Assembly (NCBI GenBank): GCA_003439945.1
Contig: QVRM01001406.1
Location: 1 to 64,000, forward strand
Length of the DNA: 64,000 bases
From: Dermanyssus gallinae
Lineage: Eukaryota; Arthropoda; Arachnida; Mesostigmata; Dermanyssidae
Direction: 5' to 3'
The notes below the pieces were generated by a model that worked only from the letters and a program-made list of their open reading frames with translations, searched no databases and was not told the DNA's origin. Made by a program: the position numbers and the translations under genes. Below, piece by piece: positions 50,467 to 59,950 of this stretch; positions within the stretch are counted from its first letter, which is position 1; each line of letters starts with the position of its first letter.

Positions 50467-51684
50467 AGTGGGCTGACATCATTGAGCTTGACGATACGTG
50501 AGATACGGGCGAACGAACCTCAACGGAATCTCCTTCGGAGAGCAGCAGTAGACGCATCAGCCAGAACGGTAGAAAGCAACGACCCTCCTCAGCCGAAAAC
50601 TCGAGGACGCCACAGTGCGACTGGCGCCCGAGACGCTCGTTGCGAATCTGCCCCCGGATGACATGTTAGTATTTGATCATTTAAATTTATCACATACTAA
50701 CATATCGTTTTGTCTAAATTACTTTTAATCGATTTTCGACGAATGTTTACACAGAGCAATTCCGGGTAGATACTTTGAAGTACAGAATTGACAATATTTG
50801 TTAAAATTACTGTGTTCACAGAAGTCATAATATTTTAGGTGCTGTCTAACTCTTTCCCCACCGCCTAGCTGAGTTTATATTTATGCTTGTATATTTACTT
50901 ATCTTTGAGTTTAGATTGAGCAATACCTTAAACATCATCGGATACGAAACGTTCAGCAGTGTAAGACGTCGAAGCGCCGACGAAGGCAATATGACTGCAA
51001 ACCAACAAGGAAGGAAGATTGATGCAGAGTAAGGATATGGTCTATTATTTTCCTTCAGCCATTGACAATTAAGGGTCACGATGCTCCCAACGGACCCAGC
51101 GGCAATCCTCCAGATCGTTTACGATAGCATGGTGCGGAATGAACCTTTGAGGCCGCCTCATGCGCTCCTAATGAACACTACAGCCGGATATTTCACACTA
51201 GCTATAACGTACTAGGATAGATCAATGGAAACGTGAATTAAACATTTCATTGTCTTACATATTACCAATAAGTATTTTTTTTTTGTCTTGAGAAATCTCG
51301 AGAAATAATTTGTTAAAATAAACATACAGGATGTATATGACGAAAGTCGGATCTGGATAATGAAAAAATGTTAACAACCTAATAAGTTCATTATGATATA
51401 CTAAACAATATTAATATTGATATTCATCATAATAATAAAATATATAGTAATGTAGGCTACAATCCAGAGTGTTTCCATACAATAGTAGTAGTATTCGTTA
51501 GGATCAATCACAAGTTTTCATTCGAGAATAGAAGAACGAAAAGGGAGGTGCCCTTACTTTTGTTGCCTCTTTCGACTTCAACGCGCTCTCTACCACCAAG
51601 CACAGCGACAGAAAACGCGTTATACGTCGCCGAAAAATTTCGCTGCATAAACCTGGCTGGATTGCCAATGATGGGAAGGTTCAT
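38912..51684 (-). CDS. UFD1: UFD1 ubiquitin recognition factor (p97/Cdc48 adaptor), six exons
   Basis: UFD1 with NPL4 recruits polyubiquitinated clients to the p97/Cdc48 ATPase, for example in ER-associated degradation. Six exons join in phase to about 355 residues; the human protein has about 307. The N-terminal double-psi barrel shows [20 protein letters not shown], then [19 protein letters not shown] and [32 protein letters not shown] and [20 protein letters not shown] follow. A first p97-binding SHP-type box, FAGKGHRI, lies near residues 233-240. The C-terminus has [12 protein letters not shown] and a second FGG-type box. Start ATG is at 51684-51682; stop TGA is at 38914-38912. The identification is firm. 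A minus-strand AATAAA at 38902-38897 lies only about ten bases past the stop. Confidence 0.93.
39161..39286. mobile_element. Foldback element terminus, inverted relative to 40686
   Basis: About 126 bases match the reverse complement of 40686-40811 closely. With it this forms arms on either side of mariner copy 2 and its (TA)n arrays. It is a truncated end of the same family. Confidence 0.8.
39287..39360. repeat. (TA)n array left of mariner copy 2
   Basis: 74 bases running from a foldback terminus to the first base of the mariner inverted repeat. Confidence 0.97.
39361..40637 (+). mobile_element. mariner transposon, copy 2 (decayed)
   Basis: A close relative of the copy at 17399, with the same inverted repeats and TA flanks, here between two (TA)n arrays in UFD1 intron 5. 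The transposase is broken: one T is missing from a T-run near 39575, a codon or more is missing near 39670, TAG stands at 39735-39737, and more stops follow near 40197-40225. It shares the FWD-to-TAA change of copy 1. Confidence 0.95.
40638..40682. repeat. (TA)n array right of mariner copy 2
   Basis: 45 bases running from the mariner end to the opposing foldback terminus. With the left array it was probably one array before the insertion. Confidence 0.97.
40686..41480. mobile_element. Long foldback element, copy 2
   Basis: Shares with the element at 15475-16365 the block with TTTTTCGACAG, the GTTCAGAACCGTAA module and the GCTAGCTTGCGTAGCG module at both ends in opposite orientation. Its left terminus begins at the edge of the (TA)n array that flanks mariner copy 2. 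Confidence 0.75.
42790..43790 (+). mobile_element. LINE reverse-transcriptase C-terminal relic
   Basis: Reads [27 protein letters not shown] sequence, [19 protein letters not shown] and a terminal [17 protein letters not shown], the Cys/His ending common in LINEs. Many stops. It lies antisense in UFD1 intron 5. Confidence 0.75.
44342..44393. repeat. (TA)n array beside UFD1 exon 5
   Basis: Sits about 42 bases downstream of the exon 5 donor, near the start of intron 5. Confidence 0.97.
44436..44816 (-). CDS. UFD1: UFD1 exon 5
   Basis: Codes the end of the Ufd1 domain ([27 protein letters not shown]), then the linker with the SHP-type box [14 protein letters not shown], and ends at TRGVPDR. 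The acceptor ends GTTTAG and the donor is GTATGC, phase 2. A (TA)n array begins about 40 bases into the next intron. Confidence 0.9.
45600..46560 (+). mobile_element. LINE reverse-transcriptase N-terminal relic
   Basis: Reads [47 protein letters not shown] and [14 protein letters not shown] in shifted frames: motifs 0 to 4 of a non-LTR polymerase. It lies antisense in UFD1 intron 4. It could be the front half of the same family as 42790-43790, now on the other side of exon 5. Confidence 0.75.
46868..46985 (-). repeat. Dispersed 115-base repeat, copy b
   Basis: The minus-strand partner of 60638-60752, with scattered substitutions. It lies in UFD1 intron 4. The element type is unknown. Confidence 0.7.
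47481..47542. repeat. Hairpin, 28-bp arms, 6-base loop
   Basis: Arms 47481-47508 and 47515-47542 pair with two mismatches around TAAAAC. Size and shape are near those of a microRNA precursor, though the loop is short. It lies in UFD1 intron 4, 78 bases below exon 4. Confidence 0.9.
47620..47780 (-). CDS. UFD1: UFD1 exon 4
   Basis: Codes [19 protein letters not shown] through [10 protein letters not shown] plus two bases. The [12 protein letters not shown] segment is diagnostic of UFD1. The acceptor ends TTGTAG and the donor is GTTAGT, phase 2. Confidence 0.93.
47794..48671. repeat. Tandem duplication, unit 1 (878 bp)
   Basis: Unit 1 begins AAAATCCTTCAATCAGACTG, 13 bases above UFD1 exon 4, and is followed directly by a near-identical second unit. 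The two differ mainly in the length of an internal (TA)n array. It contains a transposase fragment and reaches into the 3' end of a LINE tail. Confidence 0.93.
47967..48066 (-). mobile_element. Transposase fragment (duplicated copy A)
   Basis: The minus strand reads [20 protein letters not shown], which matches the third-Asp region of a mariner-like transposase. It lies in the tandem duplication and recurs at about 48845-48944. Confidence 0.6.
48672..49567. repeat. Tandem duplication, unit 2
   Basis: Offset 878 bases from unit 1. It ends at GTGTGCCCCGAA, where single-copy LINE tail sequence resumes. The junction of the units shows a few A bases shared between the two ends. The near identity points to a recent event. 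Confidence 0.93.
48845..48944 (-). mobile_element. Transposase fragment (duplicated copy B)
   Basis: A second copy of the SYSPDMSPC fragment, carried along by the 0.88-kb tandem duplication rather than by a separate insertion. Confidence 0.6.
49510..49940 (-). mobile_element. Tail fragment of the RPDG-type LINE
   Basis: The minus strand reads [31 protein letters not shown], then [11 protein letters not shown] and [14 protein letters not shown] through [10 protein letters not shown]. It is closely related to the tail of the LINE at 27770. It is cut at its 5' side by an 80-base (TA)n array. It lies in UFD1 intron 3, in the same orientation as the gene. Confidence 0.75.
49942..50020. repeat. 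(TA)n array, about 80 bases
   Basis: The longest TA array seen. It interrupts or bounds the LINE tail in UFD1 intron 3. Confidence 0.97.
50110..50400 (-). mobile_element. Second tail fragment of the RPDG-type LINE
   Basis: The minus strand reads [12 protein letters not shown] and then shifted-frame sequence matching the tail at 49510. It is more decayed than that copy. Both are 5'-truncated, as LINE insertions often are. Confidence 0.6.
50519..50647 (-). CDS. UFD1: UFD1 exon 3
   Basis: Codes [20 protein letters not shown] through EGDSVE. The HCGVLEF core and the LPFWLM segment match the family. The acceptor ends GGGCAG and the donor is GAG|GTTCGT, phase 0 at both ends. Confidence 0.92.
50927..50994 (-). 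CDS. UFD1: UFD1 exon 2
   Basis: Codes [19 protein letters not shown] and then MFK, a highly conserved strand-helix stretch of the Ufd1 domain. The acceptor ends TTTGCAG and the donor is AAG|GTATTG, phase 0. Confidence 0.92.
51558..51684 (-). CDS. UFD1: UFD1 exon 1 (coding part)
   Basis: Codes [16 protein letters not shown] through VEVERGNK plus one base. The donor is AAA|GTAAGG. The one-base overhang joins TC of exon 2 to make Ile, giving GNKIILPSS, the family junction. Confidence 0.9.
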
Positions 51685-52489
51685 TGTCTTCTTTTGCCTT
51701 GACAGGTATGCCTCGCCAGTCTAGGATAACAGACGTGGTGATTTTGCTGCTGGTGGTGGTAATTTGTCGTTAGATTCAATAGACGCTGATACAACGCAAG
51801 TGACGGTTTTTTTCTAATCAACAATACGCCTGCAATAACACAGGGAGTTCGTTAACGAAATAGAGAGAGAGGAAAAACAAGAGCGTTAGCAATTGCAAGA
51901 TGCCGACATCGTGCGCTACCGTTATATTGGCCGTGTTTTTCTTGCATTTGTTGCCTGGCATGGCAATGTTCGATTGCAAGCTAATCTGACACTACAAATA
52001 GAATGCGGAACATTCGATTGGTACACAAACACAGTATGCTGAATCTAACGTTGCATTCTATTTTTTTCTATGTTGGAGAAATATTGTGTAGCTAGCACCA
52101 CTCAGGCCTGTGCTCAACCGATACTTCCACGCAATTTTTCGCCGTTGACCTTCTGGTGCTGTTTTCCCGACATTTCATAGTCGACTATCACCTTATTTAA
52201 TTACCAGGCCGTCGATAAAGGTGTTAGATAAGAACTAATTAATTAATATGCTTATGCGTTTATGGTGGCATTGTTATATAATTAATTTATATATATACCT
52301 ATGGTTGGTTTACAATATTGAACAGAGAAAGCTCACCTTTACATATACGTATATTTAGCATGGTTCTAAAATTTGAGTTCTTATTTGAATTCTTAATTTG
52401 AATTCTTAAAATTTGAAAACGGAACTGCTCTAGCGCATTGTTGAAGGTGATATAAATCTATAAATCGCACTGTTCTCCGCAGAGTCTTC

Positions 52490-52820
52490 ACAAGCATAAG
52501 GAGGAAATTTCATGGAACTTCTCTCGAATACATATCTTCATGTTGAAGCCGTGTACAGCAAAATGTTCAATTAGGTGTCTATTATATTTGCAACGCTTCC
52601 ACGAACTACACGTCATTGCCTGGGTTTCATAAATAAACCGGGTCAATGTCTGCCATCTTATTCTCCCATTCAGACATGTACTCGTTGAATGCTGCCGTTT
52701 TCGGTAAAACGTGTATTTTTTGTAAATCCTCAACAAATAGCGGAGTCGACGCCAGTAAATAGACTAATCTGTTGGGACTTGTGCGGTGGACTCTTAGTTT
52801 ATGGCAGCATGTAACACACA
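52490..52820 (-). mobile_element. LINE C-terminal fragment (relative of 30119)
   Basis: Reads LRVHRTSPNRLVYLLAS, TPLFVEDLQKIHVLPKTAAF and, after a frameshift, FAVHGFNMKICIRE. It is clearly homologous to 30119-30460 with the same order of motifs. Confidence 0.6.
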
Positions 52821-53124
52821 CCCGCAGGCCTATTAAACATATTGATTAGTGGGGCAGAACAAATGACACGTAAACGAATAAGGTGCACGGAATTCAAATA
52901 GTCAACGGTGATTGATGGACATGACTAACGCCATACATGCTCTTCGATACCAAGTAAGCGAGCACGTAATACACTTCTGTTGGAATTGTCGAAAAGCGAT
53001 CCGATACAGGGACGATTTGTCAAGCGTGTTGCAAGTCGAGCCATTTTGAAGTAATGCTCAACGGATACCGCGCCTGGAGTTTGAGTGGGGAGATATACAG
53101 GTTTAGTGGGTTTGTGAGACTTGA

Positions 53125-53155
53125 AATAAACGCATACTTCAGGTATGCGTTTATT
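53125..53155. repeat. Perfect 13-bp inverted repeat
   Basis: AATAAACGCATAC pairs with GTATGCGTTTATT around TTCAG. A short hairpin in spacer upstream of UFD1. Confidence 0.9.
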
Positions 53156-54658
53156 GCCTTATTATCACCTTTCGGAAAGAAGGAAGGTCAGGTCCCTTAA
53201 CACTACTTCGTGTTTCTGCATGCAACGTGTTTTTTTAGAATAAGAGCAACGACAAGCGCTGGAAGGACGCTGCATGACGAAGTCAACAACGTTTGCAATG
53301 TACAACCCCGTCAAAAAAGACAACAGAAGCGGCAGAAAATGCATTAAACATAAAGGGGATAGGAACAGTGCTATTGCAGGTAGACGACACTTAGGAGATG
53401 ATCGCGGTGACGCTCAGACAGGCGCAACGGAAACATTTTATCGGAAAAGGTATGCATTATCTCATGCGTGTTGTTGTACACTATCGGCTCTGAAACGTTC
53501 TAGCCTCTACCCTATGTGACTCCCCTCAGTTCGGCAGCCATTACTTCAAGGTGCGCCAGGCAGAAAGGTGCCTAGGCAGAATCAAACCCACTTGTCATAA
53601 ATTACTATATGCCAACACTTTACCTTTAGCATCGGCTAGATCCAAGCCTTTCCGTACTAGATTTAGATGGGCTTTCTTCAGCAGAGGAGCATAAACTACA
53701 GGACAATGCTCAACAAGTTCCAGCCGAATCAGTAAAAAACAACAAACTCTACCTAAGCGGAATTGGTCCCACGCGTGACAACGTTTTATTTCTTGTAAAC
53801 GGCGCCTTAGCAGCAAGCACCCAAGGCATCGCTCGGGGGATGGGCGGGACGTTACAGCCCATGCCGAGCAAGCAACTAGCTGGCGCCGAGACCGAAAAGA
53901 CCGAATATATCGCGGAGTCAGTGTGAACGTCCGAAAGTTCGTGCAAGGATAGCCCCCCAGATGCTATCACCGAGAGTACTGCAGCTTGTCGGCTGGCACG
54001 CAAAACGGCGCGCCGATGAACTATATGCATCATAGAATAGATCAAAGAAGGCTACACGTCACCGAACAACGTAACAACGGAGGTGACAATACACAAACGA
54101 ATACTGTGCTGATTGACGAAGAGAACAGCCAAGCGCACTGAAACGTTAGTCTAAGGGACGCACTAGCCACGAGAGACGTCGAGCAAACCGCCAAAAGATA
54201 TCCGTTTACTGCAAAGACCAATGGAAGCCGACACGAGATGTCCGACGTAGTCGTAGTACCAGTACGGGGGTGAGCATTTGGAAGCTACTTCGTTCACCGA
54301 GGACAAGTCCTGGGCAAAGCTGCAAGCAAAAACGGCACATCATAATGCACGAACTGCGAATTCAATCTGCTTACGGTAGACTTCGGTCAAACGCATCGAC
54401 GCACGCCGGTATACCATAATCAAACGCAAACGGTCTGGTAGAAAGATTTCTAGCAAACCTTTAAATTTAATTGGAGGTTTCGAGGTTAAGCGATAGAACC
54501 CTAAAAAACAGGTAACAAAATGATGATGGCCTAAATCAACACACTCCAGGCTACAACAGAAGTCTCATCGGCTGAACCGGTACAGGGCGAGAAAATACAG
54601 GGAATATCGTTATTCCAACAGGGCTTGCTAATTGGAGACTGTCCGACGCCTCGTTCTA

Positions 54659-54732
54659 GTCTGGCGTAGGTAGAAATTACAATTTCAAACTTTAAGTCTG
54701 GCGTAGGTAGAAATTACAATCTCAAACTTTAA
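54659..54732. repeat. Two 37-bp tandem units
   Basis: GTCTGGCGTAGGTAGAAATT and following bases repeat immediately with one base difference. Confidence 0.92.
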
Positions 54733-54799
54733 AAGTATTCTGCTTACATTTGGCGTTCGAAATTGTAAAAGTAGTAGAAGTCAAATTTACTGTGCACAG

Positions 54800-55280
54800 G
54801 CCAGCTATTATTCAGGACCTGAAACGGGGCCGTTCGACGGCGACAATCTAAAATATGCTTGAAATGAAGATCACTGTGAAACAAACTGTTGATAGATTTT
54901 GTGAGTTGGGATTTTTAGTGATTGCCGCCGGACTGGTAGACCGCGCTCGGTAATGTTTGCTCAAAACTTGTTGAGCAAATGCGTTGACATGTAAAAAACC
55001 CCAAAGGTGGCCCACTTAGGAGCTTCGGGTCTTAGATTGAAGCCTCAGAAGGGCTGTAAACAAAGATCTGGGAGTAGTTTAGAGGCCGTTGTGCTCCTCT
55101 GGGCACAAAACCACTTTCACAAGACTGACCTGCCTTGGGTGTTCCAACAAGAGGGGGCAGGAGTGCTGCAAGCCCTCGAAGAAGTCGGAATGGCCACCGC
55201 GGAGCAAGGACTTAAGCACCATGGAAATTTCTGTTCGGGGGCTTTTGAAAGCCGGCCTTGGGCACTCGATTATCTCTAGC
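54800..55280 (+). mobile_element. Highly diverged Tc1/mariner-like transposase relic
   Basis: Fragments in different frames resemble an N-terminal helix-turn-helix with RPRS-like spacing, then PWVFQQEGA (for VFQQDGA) and EWPPRSKDLSTMEISVRG (for WPPxSPDLNPMDxxVWG). Decay is heavy, so the family is tentative. Confidence 0.5.
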
Positions 55281-57654
55281 TGAAGTAAACCCGTTGCGAG
55301 CAGTAGGAGACACTTGGCGTTTCCTACCTCGACCTACAATTGCTAACGTCGGTTAGCAACGGCTGGTTGAGCAGGCTGCAGGCGTGTGTGAAAAATGGAC
55401 TATATATATATATATATAGCCTAGTCATGTACCAAATAAGCCAACATTTTCATGTGCTAGTAAACTTGAGGGCAAAGGTTCGAGTCGGCAGTAATTAACA
55501 GTCGGTTAATTACAGTATGAAAAAATCAAATATGCCGCACGTGGAGACGAAACCCAGAGCTTGCAAAAGATGGCCACGGTGTGGCAGCACGATAATTTGG
55601 GCCTGAACGGACCATCCACTGGCGACAAAGGGCAACGCCACGAAGCACAACGCTTCACTACAGATGGCAGATCTTCATGACGAGTCAAGGAACGCCCACC
55701 GTCAGTGGGATGCAAACCGACGCCCGGTCTTGAAAGTAAGCTCACTTCACTAACTACGTAGTTTACTGGAACGTTTGGGGAAGGGAGCGAATGCGGAGTA
55801 GGTGTGAGTCGGCTGGCAGTTAGATGAGATGAACAGGAGTCACTTAAGATGCAGCAGAAAATGTTATCCATATTAGCGTAGAGAAAATAAAGAGGGTGAT
55901 GCGCAGAACTGACACACTGCACGCACTGCTTAGTGATACAATAAAGGAGTAATCTAACTAGAGTGGCGTATGATATGTTCACCAGCATGATTGCATTACC
56001 TTTGACGATTATTCCCTCTACTGTGAAAAAGGTGGCTTTTCGCCATAAACAGACACTATTTGAAGTTTGTCAAACAGTACATATCGATACGGCAGTATAG
56101 AATAATAAATTCAGATTACCAACCAGCAGTAGGTATAACAAGGATTTGCATTTGCCTTCTTATTTATATTACCGAGTATTTTATGCCTAGTACTACCACG
56201 CCTACGAAGACGACGTCACGAAATCCGTTTGCCTGACACAGAAACAAACATCTCCTTATTCGCCTGAGTGGCTAGCCACTACGTCGGTATGGTAACGACA
56301 TTACGTTTGAAAGGGGTTGATGCGTAATCTCTGCACTGACAGATTATTCTTTCACCAGAAGTCCTACCTGCTGAAGGACCTCATGAGGCTGTAACGGGCG
56401 TACCGGGGCCGAACTGGTTTAACCCACTCTGGGACACAGCCTTAGTTTACGGACCGGGCGACTGTGATTCCGTCGAACCAACTCACAATTTTAAGTGTAC
56501 ACGCTTGTATCTCACGCATTGCTCTCGTTCGCCTTCGAATGTTGTGCTGAAAACTAGGAATGCCAGATGGCCCTAGGCTTGCAGAAGCTGTCGCATTTTG
56601 TAGCAAAAACGAAGCTCTCACCACACTGATTTTACTAAACTTGGGGCAAATAACGATGATAGATGCTCTAAGTATGATAGTTCGTTGTCGAGATCGACCA
56701 AAGCAAACGTGGGCCCGACCATACACCGTCCACTTGTGATGTAACCTGGTTAACACAAACATTAGCTGCGCCCTGACTAACAGAAATCCTTCATGCCATC
56801 GTACGCAGTGACAGATTTACCTTTCTTGTGAGCTTGAACGTATATTATACGTGCCAAGAAATACACTAGGCTCAAGCAGGCTTATTAAAGTAGCCTATAT
56901 GCTCTAGGTTTATGTAGAAAGAGAAGTTAATGAGTCAACGCCAGCTATGTACGTATAATTTAAGGTTAAGGATATCTTCCCCTCTATCGTCCCACACCAT
57001 TGCCGTCAGGCCGGCGTAGAGACGACACGAAAGAAATGTTCTACCTCTGGTTCCCTGTGTAAGTTTTGATGGGCTACGTACAGAATATAGAATAAGGGTT
57101 GAAAACCTTCGTTGATTTACCGAACAAGTTTTATATAACTAAGTTGACCTTTTCTCTTCTTCCTTTGTCTTTCTCGCTCTCTTAGGCCAGCATATGGGCT
57201 GCCGTATAAAAGTTTGACACATCACATCGGATAAACTATACCTTAGCGCAATTTTTCTTTATTATTATAAACATGTACATACTTTTGATTGATGTTTCAT
57301 CAAGTGAGCCTTGCAATTTGCTTGCATATGAAACGACACGAATGTTTTAACCTTAATTATAACAGCGATCGGTAGTATTACGTTGTGTCTGGGAACAGCC
57401 GTTTTATGGATACACGTGTACATTTCGTGTTAATGTGTGTACCGTGACGTTTGCTTTACCATAATTCGAGCATGCCTGGTCGCACCCCGGACTCGGTTAA
57501 GAGTCGCGATTGTAGTGTAGTAACAAAGAATATTTGCAACTCAGTCTTAGGTGGCTTTCAAAACCACGGCAGGAGCTTTCCGTCAAATAGGGTTAACATG
57601 GAACTATTGCATCGGATGAAGTTCAACGAAGGAGCTAAGTCTCAAATTTGTAGC

Positions 57655-57779
57655 CACTGTACCGCCCGGGATTCGTCACCATCATAGAGCCCCCTGAACC
57701 ACTTCTTGTCGGCAGGCCATAGAGTGTTTCCAGTTGGCGTTAACTCGCGTCTTATTAATCCTCCAAAACCGCCATAATT
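57655..57779 (-). pseudogene. Decayed third repeat unit beyond the stop codon
   Basis: Directly after the TGA, the same repeat continues as NYGGFGG, then an apparent small deletion shifts the frame. YGLPTRSGSGGSMM can still be read in another frame. It is either 3' untranslated sequence or evidence of recent shortening of the gene. Confidence 0.6.
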
Positions 57780-58284
57780 TCATTCAGGACCCATGGGCCG
57801 TCGATATACCATCGCCCCGATCGGAACCCGTTGGTTAGACATTGCAAATTGCTGCCTTCGGTCCATTATAACGCCTCCGGAACCGCCTCTTGCCGGTAGA
57901 CCATAAAATGTCGTTCCTAAACCGTGTTCACCGGCCGTTAAGTCGCGTATTATCGCTCCTCCTCCTGAACCGCCGTAGTTTAATTCAGAACCGATAGGCC
58001 GACGATATACCATCGCCCCGATCGGGACCCAATGGTCAGCCACTGCATACTGCCTTTGGTCTAGTATAGCACCTCCGGAACCGCCTCTTGAAGGTAGGTC
58101 ATAGAATGTCGTTCCATAACCGTTTCTAGTCGTCGGCGTTAAGTCGCGTATTATCGCTCCTCCGCCTGAACCGCCGTGATTTAGTTCCGGACCGCCGTTG
58201 GGCTGACGATATATCATCGCCCCGATCGGGACCCGTTGCTCAGGCATCACAAACTGCCTTTTGCGACGAATTGCGCGTGCCCAC
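57780..58284 (-). CDS. Repeat-protein last exon (tandem units)
   Basis: Contains the three VPIGAM repeat starts, which on the plus strand lie at about 57811, 58012 and 58216, so the DNA period is 201-204 bases. The open frame and the conserved spacing of repeats argue that it was under protein-level selection until recently. Confidence 0.62.
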
Positions 58285-58561
58285 CTGAATTCGAAATAAT
58301 CGAAAATTCCACAAGCATAATAAACAACGGGGGAATAATCTTAAAGATTACCAATATTTAAAAAAAAAAACGCGCACATTTCACGGCGGGTGGCCTATAT
58401 CATCTTTAGCTGATTCAATGGGAAGGCAGGTTTTGACCTCTACAAGGTTATTAAATGACATTATTGAGCGAGTGAAAATAGTCATAGCGACCAGACAGAC
58501 ACAATATGATGGGAACGTTTTTTTTCATTTTATATGGACTGTGAGTAAACACGTTCCAATG

Positions 58562-58637
<76 letters not shown>

Positions 58638-59918
58638 AAGATGCCTTTCGGACCCACCTTGCTCTTCCACGATGCTCAGACGACGGCATCCCTATTTGTA
58701 GTTGTCCCCCTCCATTTCTGTCATCAGGTGCCGTTTGAAGTTCAACCTGACGTCGATGTCGGTGTGCGCCATCAGCGCCGACAATATTTTGACTATGGGC
58801 GTAATAAGCAATATTTGTATATAAAGTCAATTAATACGCAAACATTAAACAGCCGATATTGGGACACGACTCGAAGAAAGCCACAGAGCAAATAAGAATG
58901 ATATAAACGTTGAAAAGAAATAATAACGATCTCAATATTAACTAACGCGTTAGGAAAACACCACATAAGCATTCGAGGCAATGCCAAACAATTCTGACCC
59001 TAAGTGGGTGGGGAAGAGAGCTTGTGAGACCCCCGCAGGAAGCTGTTTGCTGCTATCGAAAACTTACACTCTTGCAGTTCCAAAACCTCCTATATATATA
59101 TCAGTAAGCCAATAGCGTTGAAAACTAAATTTATAATAGTAAAAAATAAAAATGTCTACGTCACGGGGGACTGCCGTGGACATATATTTGCGCTCCGTTA
59201 GGGCAAATTTGAAAATCGAGTAGAACATTGAAAGTGATTGTTTATATGCATGTATATGTGTGTTACAGAAGGAGACTCCATTACAACAAAATAGTTATAG
59301 CCAACAAATACACGCTTAAGGCAAGTACTTTCACTGTTAGCATCAACATATCAGATTGTGGTAAAAACGGTTTAGCATAATTGCGGCCGAATCTCAGTCG
59401 TACAGCGTCTCATCCGTAGATTGTTGATTTCAAAAGACCTCAGAGAAAAAAGTCCAAGACGTCAAATCCCAAGATCTAGGCGGCCAATTTCGGTCGCCCA
59501 GACGAAATATACCACGAGCAAGCAATACCCCGTATAATGATACGATTGTTTTATGTGATGTGTGGCACCGTCCTGTTGGAACCACATTCCTTTGCGATTT
59601 ATACTGCCTAATTCGAGACAAAAACAGTATTGTAATGCCTTAATACCGCTCGACATCGACTATTTGTGCATTTAGGAAGGTCAATCGTAAATCACGCAAA
59701 TCAAGACGCGGCTTTTTAAAAAAGTTGTCCAATGATGCCTTTAGCCTCAGAATGTGCACCAAACAATCTTCGAGATCACGTTTAACGATAAGAATGTGTT
59801 GTTGTATCGAATAGCCTTCATGTTTTTAAATGGCGAATTGCCTACCATAGAACTGTTTTTAGGATTTGACTGTCAAAGCAAGGCATAGATGGCGCAAAAT
59901 TAGAATTGGCTGCTCTTG

Positions 59919-59950
<32 letters not shown>

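Larger units (their letters stand above)
51685..57654. other. Intergenic spacer upstream of UFD1
   Basis: Apart from the LINE fragment at 52490, the hairpin at 53125 and the transposase relic at 54800, nothing is recognised. The UFD1 promoter should lie near 51700-51900; no motif was assigned. Confidence 0.4.
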
